Shown one piece after another: positions 1 through 8,241 of a DNA stretch of 24,778 nt. The number at the start of each line of letters is the position of its first letter. Position 1 is the first letter of the stretch. The notes under the pieces were generated by a model that was given only the letters and a program-made list of their open reading frames with translations, was not told the DNA's origin and did no database searches. The stretch is taken from assembly GCA_016292775.1 (NCBI GenBank), contig JAEDFN010000024.1, positions 1-24,778 on the forward strand, written 5' to 3'. Both the position numbers and the translations under genes were made by a program. The stretch is from Paludibacteraceae bacterium (GTDB lineage Bacteria > Bacteroidota > Bacteroidia > Bacteroidales > Paludibacteraceae).

Positions 1-247
1 GAGATAATACATTTGAAAACTGCACTAATCTGAAACATATAGAATTACCGGATACAATAAAAAAAATACCGGATTTTTTTCTTTATAAATGTATTTCATT
101 AGATAGTATCATTATACCAAATAGTGTTACTTCATTAGGAGATAATACATTTGAAAACTGCACTAATCTGAAACATATAGAATTACCGGATACCATAAAA
201 CAAATACCGGATTTTTTTCTTTATAAATGTATTTCATTATATAGTAT
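1..247 (+). repeat. 138-bp tandem repeat inside the LRR gene
   Basis: Bases 1-109 match bases 139-247 with only three mismatches (repeat positions 56, 63 and 102), and the first 55 bases are identical. The period of 138 bp equals 46 codons, exactly two 23-residue LRRs, so changes in copy number keep the frame. After about base 110 of each unit the copies diverge. Because the window begins at the unit boundary, further copies may lie upstream. Confidence 0.9.
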
Positions 248-2288
248 TTCAATTCCAAAAAATTGTATTAAAATTAATAAAGCTGCATTTGCTCGGTGTA
301 CGAATCTCTCTTATATCAATTTTTCCAATAACATTATTTCATTAGGAGATTCTGCTTTCAAAAATTGTAGTAATTTAAAGCGAGTGTACTTCCCTGATTC
401 TTTAGATTCAATAAGTACTGCTTGTTTTATGAATTGCTCTCAATTAGATTCTGTAATTATTCCCAATAATACAAGAAAAGTATTAATGTCTTGCTTTGAA
501 AATTGCTCGTCATTAAGCTATATTAAACTGAGCGATAAACTGCAAAGTAACTTAATCGGAACATTCAAAAATACAAAAATCAGAGAACTTATTATTCCTA
601 CCGGTGTTAAAAAGCTATTCTCATCCGCAATTGAAGGGTGTGACAGCCTAAGATATATCACTATGCAGGGTGGACCGATAATATGTTACTGTTCAAGTTC
701 TTTTTGTAAAAAAACCGAAGAAACATACATCCACAATATTATAAATAATCCTAATTATGAAAATACTTTCATCAAAAGTAGATTTTACCCTCAATACTTT
801 GCACATCAATGTTGGGGAATCAGTAATACTTACGTACCTATTGACTCTTTAATGTGTAATTATTATTCAAAAAAATATTTCACTATACCCTATTCATATC
901 ATGCAGATACAATATTGTTACTCCAAGGAAGAGACGCCTCTTCAAGTAAATTCGATATTGTAGAAGGAGAAACTTATTATGCCGACCATGGTATAGGAGT
1001 ACATTTTAAGATTAATAATCAAAGGTTTTACTACTTCAGTTTGCCATTCGATTGTGCCATTAGTGATATAAAAAAATCAAATCATATAACACCTGTCTAT
1101 GGTAGAGATTTTATCATTAAAAAACATGATGGTGAGCGTGTTGCAAAATATGGACATGAATCTACCATTTCGTCTAATTCGGAAAAATATGGATGGATTA
1201 CCTTAAATGCAAACGACACATTACGTTCAGGACGTGGATATATTGTAGCTACTAGCACTCCGGAGTTAGAAACATACTATTTCATCACACACGATTCTAT
1301 ACAACTGCATCATATAAATTCTTACTCATCTAATACTGCTACCCCACTTCATGATGTAGAAGTTACGTATTATAACAATTCCTCTACAAACACAGCATAT
1401 CATGGATGGAACCTAATAAGTACCGGTTTACTTTACGACATTAAAAATCATGATATGTATGTAAATAATGAAAAAGTAAACTATATTTCAATTCCCGATT
1501 CTATCGGAAAGAAATATTATCAATCAGAAGTTTGTGAAGCAAATATTTTACCTTATCGTTCATTCCTTGTTCAAGTATCTGATACAGGTATTGTTTCTTT
1601 TCGAAAAAACACTTCAAATATATTATCTGAGTCGAACGAGTTTGAGAACAGAATTGTATTATCATTAAATAATAATAATTCGCAATTAGATAAAACTACT
1701 TTTTTAATAAGCAACAAATATTCCGAACAATACGAGTATAATAAAGATTTAATGAAATTTATTGGAAGTGATTGTCCTCAAATATACTCTATATATAATG
1801 GTATAAATTTGTGTTACAACGCATTATCGGATAGCAGTATACTCAATTCCATTTCTTTAGGAATTAACATTCCTGATACGACAAAGAATTATTCTATCAG
1901 TTTGGATAAATTCACATTCGATTCAAAAGAGTATAACTTATATTTAATTGACAAAGAAGATAATCTCAACATAAATCTCAATGAGATAAACCAATATAAC
2001 TTTCATTCTTCAAAAATAACAGACAATAATAGATTTGAAATCTATTTAGCAAAAAGAATTGAATTATCCGAAAGCACAAATAATATTAACAATGTAAAAT
2101 GGTATATTAGTGAAGATAAACTCTTTATCGATAATATTGCAGAAGAAGCAACATTAAACATCTACTCTATAGATGGCAAATTATTATATAAAACAATGTA
2201 TTTCAATGGAATAGACATCTCATCTCTATCTACCGGAATCTATTTTATTAAGGTTGGCGACAATAATATTATCAAGTTTTTGAAATAA
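1..2288 (+). CDS. BspA-like leucine-rich-repeat surface protein with T9SS sorting domain (5' partial)
   Basis: The reading frame is open from base 3 with no stop, so the gene starts before the window; 761 residues are visible. The GTG at 384 lies inside the repeat region and is not the start. The first roughly 220 visible residues are LRR_5 (BspA/TpLRR) repeats of 23 residues, pattern F-x-x-C-x-x-L-x-x-I-x-L/I-P. A less regular middle part contains a GWNLIS motif of the kind seen in Bacteroidota surface proteins. The last 65 or so residues fit a type A sorting domain (TIGR04183 type): a YSIDGKLLY strand, then SSLSTGIYFIKV and a basic end, FLK. Such domains route proteins through the outer membrane by the type IX system. 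BspA-family proteins often bind host matrix or other bacteria, but the ligand here cannot be read. The family call is firm; the adhesive role is inferred. Confidence 0.88.
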   Translation, partial: DNTFENCTNLKHIELPDTIKKIPDFFLYKCISLDSIIIPNSVTSLGDNTFENCTNLKHIELPDTIKQIPDFFLYKCISLYSISIPKNCIKINKAAFARCTNLSYINFSNNIISLGDSAFKNCSNLKRVYFPDSLDSISTACFMNCSQLDSVIIPNNTRKVLMSCFENCSSLSYIKLSDKLQSNLIGTFKNTKIRELIIPTGVKKLFSSAIEGCDSLRYITMQGGPIICYCSSSFCKKTEETYIHNIINNPNYENTFIKSRFYPQYFAHQCWGISNTYVPIDSLMCNYYSKKYFTIPYSYHADTILLLQGRDASSSKFDIVEGETYYADHGIGVHFKINNQRFYYFSLPFDCAISDIKKSNHITPVYGRDFIIKKHDGERVAKYGHESTISSNSEKYGWITLNANDTLRSGRGYIVATSTPELETYYFITHDSIQLHHINSYSSNTATPLHDVEVTYYNNSSTNTAYHGWNLISTGLLYDIKNHDMYVNNEKVNYISIPDSIGKKYYQSEVCEANILPYRSFLVQVSDTGIVSFRKNTSNILSESNEFENRIVLSLNNNNSQLDKTTFLISNKYSEQYEYNKDLMKFIGSDCPQIYSIYNGINLCYNALSDSSILNSISLGINIPDTTKNYSISLDKFTFDSKEYNLYLIDKEDNLNINLNEINQYNFHSSKITDNNRFEIYLAKRIELSESTNNINNVKWYISEDKLFIDNIAEEATLNIYSIDGKLLYKTMYFNGIDISSLSTGIYFIKVGDNNIIKFLK

Positions 2289-2322
2289 ATTATAGTTACA
2301 TTACTATAAAGAATATTAACCT

Positions 2323-2970
2323 GTGAACCCAATTAGATTAAAAATACAAATACCTGAGAATAAGATAGCAGTAGGCCATTCCAGGTTTTGGGGCAATCCT
2401 GACTTACCTATCGGAGTTGACTATCCTATGTATATTGATGAAGACGGAGATCAATACCCATATTTCTTTATTTGCCAAATAAATTTAGAGCAGTTAGCTT
2501 CATTTGCACCTAACAATCCATTACCGCACACCGGGTTATTATCTTTTTTTGCAAAAATAGATCATTATATAGGTTATTCTAATGCTGACTATGAAATAGG
2601 AGGACATGTAAGTAATCCGGATGCAGTTAAAATATTATATTTCCCTACGACTGATACACTTAGGGAAGTGATTTTAGTCGACGAAGAAGATAACCAAACA
2701 TCTCCGAATGAGTTAGAAATCTGTTTTACAAACGATATGGGCAAACTCGAAGATGAGCACATTCTCTTTGCGGAACCAACTCATCGTGAATGGGAGACTT
2801 GGGAATCGCCATTTGAAGATTGGACAATATTGCTACAAATAGATTCTTTTGAAGGCAAAGATTTTCAATTGAATTTTATGGACTTCGGAGTAATGGACTT
2901 TTTAATATCACCGGTTTCATTAGAGAAACACGACTTTTCCGACGTTCGAGGAATAATACTATCAACTTGA
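2323..2970 (+). CDS. DUF1963 family protein (YwqG-like)
   Basis: This 215-residue soluble protein has no signal peptide or membrane segment. It shows the landmarks of DUF1963: an early SRFWGNPDLP..YP element (residues about 20-34), FICQINLEQLA (about 49-59), LPHTGLLSFF (about 67-76), and an acidic C-terminal half in which WTILLQIDS precedes a block around FMDFGVMDF. The family has known structures but no agreed biochemical role, so I assign no function. The start is GTG at 2323; there is no ATG near the family's usual N-terminus and no clear ribosome binding site. It lies 34 bases after the LRR gene with no promoter match between them, so it may be read from the same transcript, and it ends ahead of the hairpin at 3079-3116. 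Confidence 0.8.
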   Translation: MNPIRLKIQIPENKIAVGHSRFWGNPDLPIGVDYPMYIDEDGDQYPYFFICQINLEQLASFAPNNPLPHTGLLSFFAKIDHYIGYSNADYEIGGHVSNPDAVKILYFPTTDTLREVILVDEEDNQTSPNELEICFTNDMGKLEDEHILFAEPTHREWETWESPFEDWTILLQIDSFEGKDFQLNFMDFGVMDFLISPVSLEKHDFSDVRGIILST

Positions 2971-3078
2971 TTTTAAAATCATTACTACTAATACAATATC
3001 AGATTATTATATTCTGAAAAAATGTTCACCAAAAAAAAATATAATAGAACATAAATATTTAATTCCCGTTTAATGTAT

Positions 3079-3116
3079 AAAAAAAGAGCTCGGTAAATAC
3101 ACCGAGCTCTTTTTTT
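3079..3116. terminator. Bidirectional intrinsic terminator
   Basis: GAGCTCGGT (3086-3094) pairs perfectly with ACCGAGCTC (3101-3109) around the six-base loop AAATAC. Seven A residues (3079-3085) precede the stem and seven T residues (3110-3116) follow it, so it can terminate on both strands. It lies between the convergent DUF1963 gene (+) and OPT transporter gene (-). Confidence 0.92.
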
Positions 3117-3137
3117 ATCCTGAATAAATAGTATTAA

Positions 3138-5102
3138 TTATTCATCCTTTTTAGCTTTCATACTTGCAATACACAAATAAACAATAATAGCGATATACAT
3201 TACTACTGCCAAGATTTGAGCAGAAATAGTATGATTCCATTCCGTCATATATAAATCAACACCTAAGAATTTAATAGCGGCAGAAACAACTCCCATAAGG
3301 GCACCACCTGCAATAAATCCGGATGCTAAAAGAGTACCCCTTTCCATTCGTGCACTATTTACAGATGCATTCTTTGAACGAGTAGAAACAAACCAACTAA
3401 CTAATCCACCAATTAATAAAGGAACATTTAAGTGCAAAGGAATAAACATACCAAGAGCGAAAGGTAATACAGGAACACCGATAAAGTTGAGCAATAATGC
3501 CAATACGGCACCACAACCATAAAGTAGCCAAGGTGCACCTTGACCCATCATAAGTGGTTCAATAACAGCAGCCATAGCATTAGCTTGAGGGGCAACAAGT
3601 GCATTTTCGCCTGAAAAACCATAAGTTTTATTTAACACTAAAATAACGCCACCAACAGTAGCTGCAGAAACAAGTGTACCTAAAAACTTCCATGTTTCTT
3701 GTTTTGCAGGTGTAGTACCAATCCAATAACCGATTTTTAAATCAGTAATAAAACCACCTGCCATAGATAAAGCTGTGCAGACAACACCACCAATAACCAT
3801 ACTAGCCACCATTCCGCTGGTTCCTTTAAGGCCGACAGCAACTAAGATAACGGAAGCCACTATCAAAGTCATCAATGTCATACCAGACACTGGGTTAGAT
3901 CCTACAATTGCAATAGCATTTGCAGCTACAGTAGTGAATAAGAAGGCAATAATTACTACAACAACGAAAGCAACTAAAGCTTGCACAAAATTTGGAATAA
4001 CACCAAAATAGAAGAAAACAAATACTATAATAAGTGCGGCTACAATTGATATCAAGATAAATTTCATTGACAAATCTTTTTCTGTACGAGGAACGGCATT
4101 AGCAATTGCTTTACCCTTACCACCTAACTCTTTAACAGCAAGACCTGCAGCACCTTTTATTACTCCCCATGATTTGATGATACCGATAACACCTGCCATA
4201 GCAATAGCACCGACACCAATCATTCTACCATACTCTTTAAAAATAAATTCAGGGTCCTTATCACTCAACATCATAGTACCGTCGGTAGTCATTCCCAATA
4301 ACGGAATAACAAAAAACCAAACGAAGAAAGAACCGGCACAAATGATAAGGCTATATTTCAAACCGATAATAAAGCCAAGACCAAGAACGGCAGCACTAGT
4401 ATTCAATGAAAATTGCAATTTTAATTTTTGGGCAATACCTTCTCCCCAAGGAATCATTCTGGAAGAGAGAGTTTCACTCCAAGCACCGAAACTGGAAACG
4501 AGGAAATCGTATAATCCACCTACCAATCCTGCGATTAATAAAGGTTTTGCTTGTCCACCACCCTTTTCACCTGAAACCAACACTTGAGTAGTAGCTGTTG
4601 CTTCAGGGAAAGGATATTTTCCGTGCATATCACTTACAAAATATTTTCTGAAAGGAATCAAGAATAAAATACCCAAGATACCTCCAAGTAGAGAACTTAA
4701 AAATACTTGAATAAATGAAACTGAAATTTCAGGATATTTGGCTTGAAGAATATACAAAGCCGGCAAAGTAAAAATTGCACCGGCAACAATTACACCGGAT
4801 GCAGATCCAATAGATTGGATAATTACATTTTCTCCTAAAGCATTTTTTCTTTTTGTAGCATTAGACAATCCGACAGCAATAATTGCAATAGGAATTGCCG
4901 CTTCAAAAACTTGGCCTACTTTAAGGCCTAAATAAGCAGCCGCTGCAGAGAATAATATAGCCATAACCAAACCAAGAGAAACCGAATATGCACTCACTTC
5001 AGGAACTACCTGATTTGAGGGCAATATTGGCTCGTATTTCTCACCCGGTTTTAACTCTCTGGCAGCATTTTCGGGAAGCCCGATTTCATTTTTTTCTGAC
5101 AT
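3138..5102 (-). CDS. OPT family oligopeptide/metal-chelate transporter
   Basis: This 654-residue inner-membrane protein is mostly hydrophobic segments, probably 14-16 helices. Family landmarks are SAAAAYLGLKVGQ near residues 52-64, ENVIIQSIGSASG at 91-103, KYPFPEATATTQVL at 162-175 and a GSNPVSGMT element near 400. OPT proteins import oligopeptides or, in the YSL branch, metal chelates, by proton coupling; the bacterial branch is poorly characterised, so the substrate is open. The first 30 residues are hydrophilic and cytosolic. The ATG at 5102 is 29 bases after the dnaB stop and I see no separate consensus promoter, so cotranscription with dnaB is likely. Transcription would end at the shared hairpin at 3079-3116. 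The family call is confident. Confidence 0.9.
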   Translation of the reverse strand: MSEKNEIGLPENAARELKPGEKYEPILPSNQVVPEVSAYSVSLGLVMAILFSAAAAYLGLKVGQVFEAAIPIAIIAVGLSNATKRKNALGENVIIQSIGSASGVIVAGAIFTLPALYILQAKYPEISVSFIQVFLSSLLGGILGILFLIPFRKYFVSDMHGKYPFPEATATTQVLVSGEKGGGQAKPLLIAGLVGGLYDFLVSSFGAWSETLSSRMIPWGEGIAQKLKLQFSLNTSAAVLGLGFIIGLKYSLIICAGSFFVWFFVIPLLGMTTDGTMMLSDKDPEFIFKEYGRMIGVGAIAMAGVIGIIKSWGVIKGAAGLAVKELGGKGKAIANAVPRTEKDLSMKFILISIVAALIIVFVFFYFGVIPNFVQALVAFVVVVIIAFLFTTVAANAIAIVGSNPVSGMTLMTLIVASVILVAVGLKGTSGMVASMVIGGVVCTALSMAGGFITDLKIGYWIGTTPAKQETWKFLGTLVSAATVGGVILVLNKTYGFSGENALVAPQANAMAAVIEPLMMGQGAPWLLYGCGAVLALLLNFIGVPVLPFALGMFIPLHLNVPLLIGGLVSWFVSTRSKNASVNSARMERGTLLASGFIAGGALMGVVSAAIKFLGVDLYMTEWNHTISAQILAVVMYIAIIVYLCIASMKAKKDE

Positions 5103-5131
5103 AAGAATTGTGTGTTTTATAATTAATAATA

Positions 5132-6694
5132 TTAGAATTCCGATTGATGAATATTATATTTACTTATTCCGTCAAAATCATTATCTGCATGAATATCAGG
5201 CAGAGGTGTTGTTACAATATTATTCGTAACATCCGACCTTCTGTTTCTATTTGAAGTAACTACTCTATTTTCAAAAGAATCATCCCCGTTATTCAAGAAG
5301 AGAGCATACTCATTGATAAATCTCAGATTTATATCTTTTGTTGCACCATTTCTATGTTTTGCGATAAGAATTTGTGCCAAGCCACGAAAATCCATACCTG
5401 TATTCGGGTCTTCGTAAATCTTATAATATTCAGGACGATGTATAAAGCAAACCATATCTGCATCTTGCTCAATAGCGCCGGACTCACGTAAATCACTCAA
5501 TTGAGGTTTTCTACCATCAATAGAATTTGTAGCACCACGAGACTCATTATTACGATTTACTTGAGCTAAAGCTATTATTGGAATATCCAACTCTTTTGCC
5601 AAACCTTTTAACGATCGGGAAATAAGACTCACCTCTCCCTCTCGACTGTAAAAATTCATTCCTTCTGCAGTCATAAGTTGTAAATAGTCGATAATAATTA
5701 TCTGAACGTTATGCTCTTTTACTAATCTTCGAGCTTTTGTTTTCAGTTCCAAAACCGATAGTTGAGGGGTATCGTCAACATAAATAGGAGCATTAAGTAA
5801 AACATTAACTTTATTATTCAATTGTTCCCATTCATGGTCTTCGAGTGTTCCATTTTTTATTTTATCACCAGTAATACGGGTAACATTGACAATTAAACGA
5901 TTTACTAACTGAACATCACTCATCTCTAAAGAAAAGATTGCGCAAGGAATGTTTTGATCAACAGCAATATTTTTTGCCATTGACAATACAAAGGCGGTTT
6001 TTCCCATTGCAGGACGAGCAGCAATAATAACTAAATCACTCTTTTGCCAACCGGAAGTTACAGCGTCTAATTCTTTAAATCCACTTGGGATTCCGCTCAT
6101 CTTATCTTTATTTTTTGATGCTTCTGAAATTCTGCGTAAAGCTTCATTGACAACAGGCTCTATGTGTTTAAAATCTCTACGCATACTATTGCGTTGCAAT
6201 TCAAAAATAGCATTTGACAAGCCCTGAAGTACCTCATCAACATCAGCAGTATCATTATACGCTTTAATTAAGGAATCCGAACAACTGTTTATCGTTTCTC
6301 TTAATACATATTTCTGAACAATAATACGTGCATAATATTCAATATTCACAACAGAAGCTGTATTAGAAGCATTTAATGACGATAAATATTCTATACCACC
6401 CACAAGTTCCAAATCGCCATTCTGACGCAACTGTTGTGCAACTGTTAATATATCAACGCTATTTTGTGATAAAGAAAGTTGCTGAATAGCTGCATATATT
6501 TTTTCATGTGCCGGTTTATAAAAATAATTAGGTTTTAAAATATCTGACACTGATGAAAACGCATCTTTTCTGCGCAGTAATATTCCTAATACGCCGGCTT
6601 CCATTTCCAAAGCTTGAGGAGGAATTTTTCCCTCAAGACTTACCACTTTAGATTCACTTTTATTATTAGTATTAGACAATTTTGATTTAGCCAT
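5132..6694 (-). CDS. dnaB: Replicative DNA helicase DnaB
   Basis: DnaB is the hexameric 5'-3' helicase that unwinds DNA at the replication fork and recruits primase. The 520-residue protein has the N-terminal helical domain (about 24-125, beginning IPPQALEMEAGVLG), a linker, and a RecA-like motor domain from about 200. Visible motor motifs are Walker A ARPAMGKTA (226-234), Walker B IIIIDYLQLM (332-341) and AKHRNGATKDINLRF near the C-terminal arginine-finger region. The length is normal for a Bacteroidota chromosomal DnaB and there is no intein. The ATG at 6694 adds a polar N-terminal tail of about 23 residues before the conserved domain. A -7 element lies at 6714-6721, giving a short leader. 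Nothing around it suggests a phage copy. Confidence 0.97.
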   Translation of the reverse strand: MAKSKLSNTNNKSESKVVSLEGKIPPQALEMEAGVLGILLRRKDAFSSVSDILKPNYFYKPAHEKIYAAIQQLSLSQNSVDILTVAQQLRQNGDLELVGGIEYLSSLNASNTASVVNIEYYARIIVQKYVLRETINSCSDSLIKAYNDTADVDEVLQGLSNAIFELQRNSMRRDFKHIEPVVNEALRRISEASKNKDKMSGIPSGFKELDAVTSGWQKSDLVIIAARPAMGKTAFVLSMAKNIAVDQNIPCAIFSLEMSDVQLVNRLIVNVTRITGDKIKNGTLEDHEWEQLNNKVNVLLNAPIYVDDTPQLSVLELKTKARRLVKEHNVQIIIIDYLQLMTAEGMNFYSREGEVSLISRSLKGLAKELDIPIIALAQVNRNNESRGATNSIDGRKPQLSDLRESGAIEQDADMVCFIHRPEYYKIYEDPNTGMDFRGLAQILIAKHRNGATKDINLRFINEYALFLNNGDDSFENRVVTSNRNRRSDVTNNIVTTPLPDIHADNDFDGISKYNIHQSEF

Positions 6695-6713
6695 ATCACC
6701 GATTTTTACTTTG

Positions 6714-6721
6714 CAAATTTA
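6714..6721 (-). promoter_or_regulatory. Promoter -7 element of dnaB
   Basis: On the minus strand this reads TAAATTTG, an exact match to the Bacteroides -7 consensus TAnnTTTG, 19 bases upstream of the dnaB ATG. No TTG is found at the expected -33 spacing, so the match is partial. The predicted transcript leader is only about a dozen bases. Confidence 0.6.
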
Positions 6722-6910
6722 CTATTTTTTTTATAATTAGCATTCTATTTATAATACAACCATCTTTATTATTATATTTAAGCACTGATACACAACACAA
6801 TAAATTAAAATATCAATACATGATTACACAAAACCATTAGTAAAGCAATTCCATCTTCATTACACACTATTGACTAATTGAATTATTACAATAAAATAAT
6901 TAAAAATATT

Positions 6911-6942
6911 ATTGTCTATTTCATAATAAATAACTACATTTG
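6911..6942 (+). promoter_or_regulatory. Promoter of the lipoprotein-DUF4494-yggS unit
   Basis: ATTG (6911-6914, containing the -33 core TTG) is followed after 20 bases by TACATTTG (6935-6942), an exact TAnnTTTG match. Transcription would start near 6950, about 30 bases before the ATG at 6981. It is divergent from the dnaB promoter; the 286-base gap between the two start codons holds nothing else I can name beyond A+T-rich sequence. Confidence 0.7.
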
Positions 6943-6980
6943 TAGAACAAAAGAACTTAACTATTTATATACTCAATAAT

Positions 6981-7799
6981 ATGAAAAAAACATTTACTAT
7001 CATTCTATCAATCTTATTATTAGCAAGTTGCATTAATAATGATTATAAAGAAACTCAAAAACTTATCTCTGAGGCTGATAATTTTGACATTAAAACACTC
7101 TCAAAAATCACCTCAAAAATATCCGACTCAAAATATTCTAAAGATGAGGCTTTAGAAATACGTAATTTATATGTTCAATATTTGAACGATATGGGAAGCT
7201 TAATATCCGATTCAATAAACACTTTGATTTTCTCCACTGACATAGATAATTATAAAATTGAAGAAATTACAGAACGAAAAAGATTAGAGTTACAAAAATA
7301 TGGCATTGTTTTATACAACATCGAAGGTGAATTAAGTTACTATATTTTACCATATTATGTTACATCTTTGTTTATTGACTACTTATCTCCATGCGAAATA
7401 GAATTATCTATCGTACAGCAAAAAGAGATTGAAGATCCGGTAATAATAGATGCCGGAATAGTAGTTCCTTGTAGTGAGATTGCCAATCGACTGCACAACA
7501 CGGAAATGATATTACAAGAATGTACCGACAGTACGTGTTTCCAAGAGCTCCATGAATTTCAACAAATGTATTTAATGCTATTGATATTCGGAATAGATAA
7601 TACACCTGCATTTAATTGGAATACACACGAAATGGATATGGATTTTAAGAATGAGATTATCAATTATATCAATGAATATCCTGAATTACCAAGTTCAAAA
7701 ATATTTTCAGAATATATCGAAATATTAAAGAAAACAAATTTTAAAGAGAGTAAAGAATCGAGAAAATTCATAGAAAAATTAACTAAAACATTTTATTAA
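6981..7799 (+). CDS. Predicted lipoprotein of unknown function
   Basis: The 272-residue product begins with a type II signal peptide: KK, a hydrophobic stretch, and the lipobox LLASC with the acylated cysteine at residue 17. The mature part is soluble, rich in Glu, Lys, Ile and Asn, mostly helical in appearance, with one hydrophobic stretch around YYILPYYVTSLFIDYL and four further cysteines (in SPCEI, VPCSE and ECTDSTC). I do not recognise a family. The residues after Cys17 (INNDYKE) are not a clear surface-export signal, so whether it faces the periplasm or the outside is open. It opens a unit with a DUF4494 gene one base downstream and yggS overlapping that. This spacing suggests co-expression but does not reveal a function. 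Confidence 0.8.
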   Translation: MKKTFTIILSILLLASCINNDYKETQKLISEADNFDIKTLSKITSKISDSKYSKDEALEIRNLYVQYLNDMGSLISDSINTLIFSTDIDNYKIEEITERKRLELQKYGIVLYNIEGELSYYILPYYVTSLFIDYLSPCEIELSIVQQKEIEDPVIIDAGIVVPCSEIANRLHNTEMILQECTDSTCFQELHEFQQMYLMLLIFGIDNTPAFNWNTHEMDMDFKNEIINYINEYPELPSSKIFSEYIEILKKTNFKESKESRKFIEKLTKTFY

Positions 7800-7800
7800 T

Positions 7801-8241
7801 ATGGCAACATGGTTTGAATGTAAAGTAACATACGAGAAAATAGCGGAAAACGGAATTCAAAAAAAGACTACAGAACCATATTTAGTAGATGCATTATCAT
7901 TTACAGAAGCAGAAACAATAATATGTGATAAATGTCAAGCCTTCGCAACAGGGAATTTTATGGTAGCATCAGTCAAGAGATGTAAATTTTCTGATGTACT
8001 ATTTAATGAAGAGGGAGATAAATGGTATAAATGTAAAGTCGCTTTCGAATCCATAGACGAAGAAAGGGGTATCGAAAAGAAAATATCACAAACGTTAATG
8101 GCGCAAGCCTCTTCTTTAGAAGATGCATTAGCTGTTGTGAAAAAAGAATTTAGTACCAGTATTATGGATTATACCATTACATCTATAACCGAAACGATGA
8201 TTCTTGATGTATTTAAATACGAACCGACAGAAAAACAATGA
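7801..8241 (+). CDS. DUF4494 family protein with internal two-fold repeat
   Basis: This 146-residue soluble protein has no signal peptide and matches, from memory, the Bacteroidota-specific DUF4494 family (typical start M-x-TWFECKV-x-YEK...NG-x-QKK..EPYLVDALSFTEAE). Two halves resemble each other: residues 4-68 begin WFECKVTYEKI...G.QKK..EPYLVDALSFTEAE, and residues 75-138 begin WYKCKVAFESI...GIEKK..QTLMAQASSLEDA. Both end in a hydrophobic strand and a V/I-LF or DVF element, so the fold is probably a duplicated alpha/beta unit. There is no published function that I know of. The ATG follows the lipoprotein stop by one base, and the TGA overlaps the yggS ATG as ATGA at 8238-8241. Translational coupling to yggS suggests, but does not show, a shared process. 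Confidence 0.85.
   Translation: MATWFECKVTYEKIAENGIQKKTTEPYLVDALSFTEAETIICDKCQAFATGNFMVASVKRCKFSDVLFNEEGDKWYKCKVAFESIDEERGIEKKISQTLMAQASSLEDALAVVKKEFSTSIMDYTITSITETMILDVFKYEPTEKQ

Noticed and set aside
384..386. GTG at 384 as the start of the LRR gene
   Set aside because: The same frame is open and codes for in-register LRRs back to base 3, so this is an internal valine codon.
4174..4587. 137-residue open frame on the + strand
   Set aside because: It lies wholly antisense to the conserved OPT transporter gene, has proline-rich low-complexity composition and no promoter or start context.
5132..6694. dnaB as part of a prophage or plasmid
   Set aside because: Length and motifs fit the chromosomal protein and no phage or plasmid gene lies nearby.
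6881..6915. A+T-only inverted repeats upstream of the lipoprotein gene (for example ACAATAA at 6888-6894 and TTATTGT at 6909-6915)
   Set aside because: Seven-base A/T palindromes are expected by chance in such A+T-rich DNA; the overlap with the -33 element alone does not support an operator.
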